Positions 58,731-64,000 of a DNA stretch of 64,000 bases are shown piece after piece. Below the pieces are notes generated by a model that was not told the DNA's origin, ran no database searches, and worked only from the letters and a program-made list of their open reading frames with translations. Numbering within the stretch: the stretch's first letter is position 1; each line of letters starts with the position of its first letter. This DNA is from Candidatus Neomarinimicrobiota bacterium (lineage in GTDB: Bacteria; Fidelibacterota; Marinisomatia; Marinisomatales; S15-B10). The translations under genes and the position numbers were made by a program. Where the stretch lies: assembly GCA_036476315.1 (NCBI GenBank), contig JAZGBI010000098.1, forward strand, positions 94,001-158,000. The letters are read 5' to 3'.

Positions 58731-58877
58731 ACCAGAGAGGTCACAGAGAAAAGCAATAGATATAGATTTAGAAAAAGGAAACATTGACCAACAGAATTTC
58801 AGGGACAGGTGGCAGACCAGCGGTCAATCTAAAACCCCTAAAGTTATGAAAACATTTTCTCTGTGTTCTCTGTGGCT
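58731..58877. repeat. Inverted-repeat intergenic element, includes dispersed repeat copy 2
   Basis: Left arm ACCAGAGAGGTCACAGAGAA begins at 58731 and the right arm TTTTCTCTGTGTTCTCTGTG (from 58855) is its imperfect reverse complement, so the whole ~147-bp unit can fold. Bases 58731-58789 match copy 1 at 3576-3634. It has no gene and lies between the NUDIX and M14 genes. Compatible with a small non-autonomous (MITE-like) or REP-type element; no transposase is visible and no target-site duplication is clear. Confidence 0.6.
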
Positions 58878-58925
58878 GATCTCAAGATCCTGCGGATAAT
58901 CCAGGACAGGAAAGGAAACCATATC

Positions 58926-61751
58926 ATGAAGCAGCTTCTCGCAATTCTTGTGATGCTCAACACACCATTTCTTTCGATTCATTTGGATGCTCAGAGAGTA
59001 CGCACCCACCCGGCCCCCGGGTTGGGGGATTATGATCTTCCATTCTACTCTGACGGCACCTATGAACCGGATGTTCTATCACCGGATGAATTCCTGGGTT
59101 TTGCCCTTGGATCCCGACCTGTAACACATCGGGAGGTAACATCATATTTCGAGTACTTGGCTGAGGCGCTACCCAATGCGACACTCAATACCTACGGTCA
59201 CACTTATGAAGGACGAAAACTTATTTACCTGACGATTACGTCAGAAAGAAATGGCCCGGATCTGGAAATCATTCAAAAGAACATCACCCTTCTGGCGGAC
59301 CCGCGCAAACTGAAAAATGAACAAATTGCCCGTAAGATTATCGAGACTAGCCCGGCCATCGCCTGGATGGGATATGCCATCCATGGAGACGAGCTCTCCA
59401 GCACCGACGCCGCCCTTCAATTGGCCTACCAGCTCCTCGCTGGCAACGATGAGGTGAGCGAGAAAATCCGGAATAATCTGGTGGTATGCATTGATCCACT
59501 TCAGAATCCCGACGGACGCACAAGATTCCTGACCCAATTCACTCAGTTCAGCAGTGCTTTGCCGAACACAGATGTTCAGAGTCTGCAACATCGGGGAGTC
59601 TGGCCCTGGGGTCGCGGGAATCACTATCTGTTCGATCTGAACCGGGATTGGTTCGCTCTCGTACATCCGGAAACGCGGGGAAAGGTTAAGGCCATGCTAA
59701 GCTGGCACCCACAGTTTGTGGTGGACTGCCATGAAATGGGGGCGTTTGACACGTACCTTTTCGATCCGCCACGTGAACCGTTTAATCCATTCCTTCCGCA
59801 CAATATCCGCAGATGGTGGGACATTTTCGCCAAAGATCAAGCCGCCGCCTTTGATCATTATGGCTGGAGCTATTATACAAGGGAGTGGAATGAAGAAATG
59901 TATCCAGGATACGGCAGTTCGTGGCCTATTTACACCGGGGCGGTAGGAATTCTGTATGAACAGGCGGGGGTGGACGGTTCCCAGGTCAAAAGGCCGGACG
60001 GAACGATCCTGACCTACCGCGAGGCAGTTCATCACCAGTTTATCAGTTCCCTGGCGAACCTGGAAACGGCGGCCGATCACCGAGAGGAACTTCTTGAAGA
60101 TTATTACTCTCAGAAAGTGGAAGCATCGGGGGCTGGAAGAACAAAGACAAGGAACGCGGCCTTCCTGTTTCCCCCGGGAACCCATCCGACCCGGCAGGAA
60201 CGATTTGCCGAAGTGCTGACACTTCAAGGTATTGAGGTGGAGATGTCCAAAGAGTCTTTCAAAGTGCGAGGTGCCCTATCAGCGAACGGGACGGAAGCGA
60301 GGGAACTGACCCTTCCCCAGAGGACCTTGATCGTCTGGTTAAATCAACCCAATCGAAATCTCGTGGAGGCTATCCTCACATTCGATGTTCGCTTCAACAC
60401 TGATTTCCTTGAAACTCAGAGGAAATCCCGCCTCAAGCACGGGCGCAGCGAAATCTATGATGTAACGGGGTGGTCCCTGGCGGTGGCTTACGACAGTGAA
60501 GCCTATTTTTCCGAAGCGGTACCCGATGTGGGAACAGTTCTGTTTTTGCCGTCCGGGGAAAAGGGGGGCATTGAAGGAAAATCTCCCAAGGTCGGTTATC
60601 TATTCTCCGGCGACGATGAGCGGGCTCTGATGGCGCTGGTCCCGCTGATGGAAAAGGGGGTGAAGGTCTGGTGTGCCCGAAAACCTTTTGAGGTGGAGGG
60701 ACGCGAGTTTCCAAAAGGGAGTTTCTTGATTCGGATCAGTGCGAATCGCGAGGTCGACGAGGAAGCCCTCGAAACGATCGCGAAAGATGCGGGAATCGTC
60801 ATGTACGGAATCAACGAAGGATTGGTGACAGGGGGACCCGATCTTGGGGGAAGGGAGTTTCAATTGCTGACCCATCCTCGTATCGCCCTGGTGGGCGGCA
60901 GTCCCGTTTCCACGTATGAGTTTGGGGCGGTGTGGCATCTTCTCGACAGCCGCATGGCTATTCCTGTTTCTACACTGGACATTTCAACTCTCTCACGTAC
61001 AGATCTGGACAAATACAATGTGCTTCTGCTTCCGTCCGTGTGGGGAGGTCCCGGTACCTACAAAAGACTTCTGGGCGATGTTGGCATTGGGAATCTCAAA
61101 GATTGGATAAAAGATGGGGGAACTCTGGTTGCCATGGGATCGGCCACGGCCTTTTTGGCCGACACGTCTTCGGGCTTGAGTAGCGTCCGCCAGAAACGGC
61201 AGGTTCTGAAAAAGCTTCCCGAATATGAAGAAGGTCTTCGAGCCTCCAAAGAGGCAGAATCGCCCCAGGTGGACAGTCTGGCGGTATGGGAGGGTAAAAT
61301 GCCAGAAGAAAAGGAAAAGGCTTCTCCGACTGTTCCTGACCGTTCGGAAGTTGAGAGGCGTGATGAGCTGGCGCGGAAACTCTCGCCTCAAGGGGTTATC
61401 ATGAAGGTGGAGCTTGACGAGGAACATTGGCTCGGATTTGGCTGCGGAAATGAAGTGCCCGTTACGGTGAACACGTCGTTTGCTTACCTGGCAAAAGGGA
61501 GTGTGGAAGTAGCAGGGCGGCTCGCCGACCGGGACCTCGTCAGACTATCGGGGCTTTTGTGGCCGGAAGCAAGGGAGCGGTGGAGCGAGACCGTCTGGGC
61601 CAGTCGTGAAGGCATGGGCAAAGGCCAGATGATCCTCTTTGCCACGCAGCCAAACTTCCGGGCCTACTTCCACGGAAGTGAGCGAATGCTTCTTAATGCC
61701 CTTCTTCTGGGACCCGGCTTTGGTTCAAGGCCGACAGTGGAATGGCGATAG
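58926..61751 (+). CDS. M14-family zinc carboxypeptidase-like exported protein
   Basis: A 941-residue exported protein. After a signal peptide (1-23, ending LDAQ) comes an M14 domain (about 75-400): HGDE (H153, E156) as first ligands, NPDGR as substrate-binding block, DCHEMG (H269) as third ligand and the catalytic glutamate in GILYEQAG (E345). The rest (about 430-941) has a class I glutamine-amidotransferase-like fold segment (VALVGGSPVSTYEFG, VLLLPSVWG) frequent in large bacterial M14 proteins. ATG at 58926 with AGGAAA upstream; an open frame upstream runs into the repeat and is not coding. Confidence 0.88.
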   Translation: MKQLLAILVMLNTPFLSIHLDAQRVRTHPAPGLGDYDLPFYSDGTYEPDVLSPDEFLGFALGSRPVTHREVTSYFEYLAEALPNATLNTYGHTYEGRKLIYLTITSERNGPDLEIIQKNITLLADPRKLKNEQIARKIIETSPAIAWMGYAIHGDELSSTDAALQLAYQLLAGNDEVSEKIRNNLVVCIDPLQNPDGRTRFLTQFTQFSSALPNTDVQSLQHRGVWPWGRGNHYLFDLNRDWFALVHPETRGKVKAMLSWHPQFVVDCHEMGAFDTYLFDPPREPFNPFLPHNIRRWWDIFAKDQAAAFDHYGWSYYTREWNEEMYPGYGSSWPIYTGAVGILYEQAGVDGSQVKRPDGTILTYREAVHHQFISSLANLETAADHREELLEDYYSQKVEASGAGRTKTRNAAFLFPPGTHPTRQERFAEVLTLQGIEVEMSKESFKVRGALSANGTEARELTLPQRTLIVWLNQPNRNLVEAILTFDVRFNTDFLETQRKSRLKHGRSEIYDVTGWSLAVAYDSEAYFSEAVPDVGTVLFLPSGEKGGIEGKSPKVGYLFSGDDERALMALVPLMEKGVKVWCARKPFEVEGREFPKGSFLIRISANREVDEEALETIAKDAGIVMYGINEGLVTGGPDLGGREFQLLTHPRIALVGGSPVSTYEFGAVWHLLDSRMAIPVSTLDISTLSRTDLDKYNVLLLPSVWGGPGTYKRLLGDVGIGNLKDWIKDGGTLVAMGSATAFLADTSSGLSSVRQKRQVLKKLPEYEEGLRASKEAESPQVDSLAVWEGKMPEEKEKASPTVPDRSEVERRDELARKLSPQGVIMKVELDEEHWLGFGCGNEVPVTVNTSFAYLAKGSVEVAGRLADRDLVRLSGLLWPEARERWSETVWASREGMGKGQMILFATQPNFRAYFHGSERMLLNALLLGPGFGSRPTVEWR

Positions 61752-61776
61752 CTCTATAAGACGTGGAGGGCACTTC

Positions 61777-62703
61777 GTGGGGCAGAGCACCAGGTTAGCC
61801 AACATATTCCTTGTTCAATGCCTGATGATATCATTTTCATGCAATCCCAGTGAACCCAGTAATGTAAGCGAATCATCCTACATGAAAGAAATCGACAGCT
61901 GGCGAAACAGGCGCATTGCATCCCTTAAAGACAAAAATGGATGGCTGAGTTTAGCAGGTTTATTCTGGTTAGAAGAGGGTAAGAACGGTTTCGGTTCTGA
62001 TCAAACGAATGATATTATTTTTCCCGCTGGTAAGGCACCGGACTTCATTGGATCGTTTGTGCTGGAAGGTAAACAAGTACGTGTGAAAGTCAGACCGGAT
62101 GTAAAAGTCCTGCATGAGGGTGAACCCGTTCATGACATGATTTTGCAAAGCGATGAAAATGGCACCCCCACAATTCTGTCACTGGAATCACTGAGCTGGT
62201 ATATCATCAAGCGTGGGGAGAAACTTGCTGTTCGCCTAAAAGACAGTGAAAACCCAAGATTCAAGCAGTTCAAGGGAATCAATTCATACCCCATTGACTC
62301 CGCATGGCGAATTCCAGCTCATTTTGAGTCGTTTGAGAAACCGAACAGAACAAGGATGGCAACAATTTTAGGCACGGTCGAAGAGCTAACATCGCCTGGA
62401 GTCCTGGTGTTTGAGATTCAGGATAAGACATATCAACTGGACGTCATTGCTGAACCGGAGGATGACCAGTTTTGGGTGATTTTTGGTGATCAGACGAATC
62501 GGGATTCGACCTATGGAGGTGGACGCTATTTATATGTCGACAAACCGGAATCAGATAGTGCAACCATCATAGATTTCAATAAAGCATACAACCCGCCTTG
62601 CGTATTCTCAGAATTTTCGACTTGTCCACTACCCCACGAGCGGAACCGCCTTCCGGTAAAGATAATTGCGGGTGAAAAGAATTACGAAAACGGCCCACAT
62701 TAG
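61777..62703 (+). CDS. DUF1684 lipoprotein
   Basis: A 308-residue DUF1684 protein: WLSLAGLFWLEEGKNGFGSD, GGGRYLYVDKP and the C-terminal FNKAYNPPCVFSEFSTCPLP (conserved Asn/Cys-containing block) are typical. Residues 1-21 look like a lipoprotein signal ending FSC. The GTG at 61777 has GGAGGG 7 nt upstream and is preferred over an open extension back to 61639 that lies inside the M14 gene. DUF1684 has no established role. Confidence 0.82.
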   Translation: MGQSTRLANIFLVQCLMISFSCNPSEPSNVSESSYMKEIDSWRNRRIASLKDKNGWLSLAGLFWLEEGKNGFGSDQTNDIIFPAGKAPDFIGSFVLEGKQVRVKVRPDVKVLHEGEPVHDMILQSDENGTPTILSLESLSWYIIKRGEKLAVRLKDSENPRFKQFKGINSYPIDSAWRIPAHFESFEKPNRTRMATILGTVEELTSPGVLVFEIQDKTYQLDVIAEPEDDQFWVIFGDQTNRDSTYGGGRYLYVDKPESDSATIIDFNKAYNPPCVFSEFSTCPLPHERNRLPVKIIAGEKNYENGPH

Positions 62704-62772
62704 CAGAACAATCAAGCGTGGCGCCTTCGGCGTCTCTGGAGAACTAGGGAAACCATCGAGGCACATCTCGAA

Positions 62773-63801
62773 CTGAATAAAACCGCGTATCTTCTCTTTC
62801 TTGCCCTGTTAACCACCGGTTGTGATCCCGGCTACGTGGGACACGTGGCCTTGGGAGAGGTAAAACTGCTGGCCGGCCGGAAACCTGTGGAAGAGGTTTT
62901 GCGGGAATCTCAACTGAGTCACCAGGAACAGCTGAAGATTCAACTGATCATTGATGTCAAATCGTTTGCTGTTGATCATCTTGGACTGGACGGAGGCGAC
63001 AGCTATTCCAGCTATGTGAACATTGACGGACCCTATGTGAGCTATGCCCTGTCTGCCGCACCCAAGGACGCCCTGGAGTCCTATCTCTGGCACTTTCCCA
63101 TCATCGGGGAATTGCCATATAAGGGATTCTTCCGGAAGGACTATGCTTTGCGGAGGGAAAAGAGGCTGGCCCGCAAAGGATACGATACCTATCTGAGGGG
63201 CATTTCCGCATTCAGCACGCTTGGGTATTTTGATGATCCTATTGTTTCATGCATGTTGCGCTACGATGATTCGGACCTTGTAGAGACGGTCATACATGAA
63301 TTGTTGCACAGGACCGTGTGGGTGAAAGGCAACGTAAATTTCAACGAAAACCTGGCGAACTTTGTAGCGGAGAAAGGGACGCTTGCCTATCTTGTGAGGC
63401 GTTATGGTGAGTCCTCCCCGGAATCCAGGCATTACCGGGACGTTCTGGCCGATACGAGACTGTTTGAAAAGCAGATTGAAGTGTTAACCACGCAACTGGA
63501 AACCATGTACGGTGAGTCCATCAGTCGCGAGGAAAAAGTGAGGCGTAGGGAGGAGTTTTTTGAACAGGCAAAGGCTGATTATGCTCCTATCTTGCTTCAG
63601 ATGAAGACAGAGCGATACAAGGGCTTTTTCGAAAGGCACACCATGAACAATGCTCTCCTTTTATCATACCGGCGGTATCACCGCGATACATCCTTTTTCG
63701 AAAAGGCTCTTGAGGGGGACGGAGCTGATCTCAGCCGCATGATTGTCGCCCTTCAGAACCTTAGTCCTGAAGAGATACCAGTGACGTTTCGTGACCCATG
63801 A
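62773..63801 (+). CDS. Predicted zinc aminopeptidase lipoprotein (COG4324-like)
   Basis: A 342-residue predicted aminopeptidase with HELLH (H175, E176, H179) and a downstream NENLANFVAEKG that would supply the glutamate. Gene callers would choose the GTG at 62836, but the frame continues upstream and encodes NKTAYLLFLALLTTGC, a textbook lipoprotein signal, with no ATG, GTG or TTG before the stop at 62701. The start therefore seems to be a CTG at 62773 or an ATC at 62755. Last member of the exported-peptidase group. Confidence 0.75.
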   Translation: MNKTAYLLFLALLTTGCDPGYVGHVALGEVKLLAGRKPVEEVLRESQLSHQEQLKIQLIIDVKSFAVDHLGLDGGDSYSSYVNIDGPYVSYALSAAPKDALESYLWHFPIIGELPYKGFFRKDYALRREKRLARKGYDTYLRGISAFSTLGYFDDPIVSCMLRYDDSDLVETVIHELLHRTVWVKGNVNFNENLANFVAEKGTLAYLVRRYGESSPESRHYRDVLADTRLFEKQIEVLTTQLETMYGESISREEKVRRREEFFEQAKADYAPILLQMKTERYKGFFERHTMNNALLLSYRRYHRDTSFFEKALEGDGADLSRMIVALQNLSPEEIPVTFRDP

Positions 63802-63833
63802 AGATAACCGGTCCAGACTTTCATGACAGTCGC

Positions 63834-63862
63834 TTGACTTTCGCCTTTCGAGGAGGTATCTT
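63834..63862 (+). promoter_or_regulatory. Candidate sigma70-like promoter
   Basis: TTGACT (63834-63839), 17-nt spacer, TATCTT (63857-63862), about 40 nt before the ATG at 63902. Well placed for the last, truncated gene. Confidence 0.5.
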
Positions 63863-63901
63863 GTTTATTTCAGAATCACTTTCGATGGAGGGGAGGGTAA
63901 A

Positions 63902-64000
63902 ATGAGTGAACTTGACCGACGCCAATTTCTGGGGTCCATGATCAAACCGGCAGCCGGTGCGTGGGCATTTGCCATGTTGAATCCCATGGGCGCAAAACAG
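63902..64000 (+). CDS. Tat-signal protein, 5' part only
   Basis: Opens at the ATG at 63902 behind GGAGGGG. The 33 residues visible begin MSELDRRQFLGSMIKPAAG, a twin-arginine (RRQFLG) signal followed by a weakly hydrophobic stretch. The product is exported folded, so a cofactor-binding or metal enzyme is likely. The gene is cut by the window edge and cannot be identified. Confidence 0.65.
   Translation, partial: MSELDRRQFLGSMIKPAAGAWAFAMLNPMGAKQ

Overview
The window looks like the origin-proximal part of a bacterial chromosome from the FCB side of the tree. My best guess is Candidatus Marinimicrobia (SAR406) or a close relative. The reasons are a SusC/SusD pair, a secreted M1 aminopeptidase with an NYPNPFN-type (type IX secretion-like) C-terminal tail, many lipoproteins, paired M16 proteases, frequent GTG/TTG starts, and the order dnaA / rpmH-yidD-yidC-mnmE-mnmG-mfd / dnaN-dciA-gyrB-gyrA. 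This is inference from gene content; no rRNA is present to fix it.

Layout. 1-7.5 kb: an arsR-arsM arsenic unit behind a readable promoter/operator, then single genes (transglutaminase-like lipoprotein, Cu/Zn SOD, family-4 uracil-DNA glycosylase, DUF427, PEBP, an SRPBCC protein with three C-terminal repeats, an esterase). 7.6-13.4 kb (minus strand): three consecutive M16 protease genes followed by a small RibD/DHFR-like reductase. 13.5-16.6 kb (minus): isochorismatase-family hydrolase, a decayed bcp-type peroxiredoxin pseudogene, lexA and dnaA. 16.8-27.6 kb (plus): rpmH, yidD, yidC, mnmE, mnmG, mfd and two parvulin-type foldases, with two perfect 16-bp parS sites flanking mnmG. 27.63-28.09 kb: an AT-rich intergenic region with two perfect DnaA boxes, where the plus strand changes from strongly C-rich to G-rich. 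I call this the likely oriC. 28.1-37.2 kb: dnaN, dciA (DUF721), gyrB, gyrA, a YggS protein, a PNP-like protein and an acyl-CoA ligase ending at a clear terminator.

37.2-64 kb is more accessory: hsp20, a susC-susD nutrient-uptake operon with its own terminator, a sodium:solute symporter with two tiny membrane partners, an SMC/Rad50-like ATPase with a zinc hook that resembles the archaea-specific SMC-related family, an unusual lipoprotein, an SAM methyltransferase, a Kdo-kinase-like protein, an NDUFA9-like SDR, and then a run of exported peptidases (M16 pair, M1, DUF885, M14, COG4324 aminopeptidase) with a CoA-type NUDIX hydrolase and a DUF1684 lipoprotein. The window ends inside a gene with a Tat-type signal.

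Taken together, the centre is replication/segregation and housekeeping, and the right arm is envelope transport plus extracytoplasmic proteolysis, which fits a heterotroph living on proteins and peptides. The points most worth a second look are the origin with its composition switch and orphan parS pair, the bacterial SMC-like locus, the peroxiredoxin pseudogene, the PNP-like fragment protein, and missing neighbours (rnpA, recF, rsmG, parAB) at places where they are usual.
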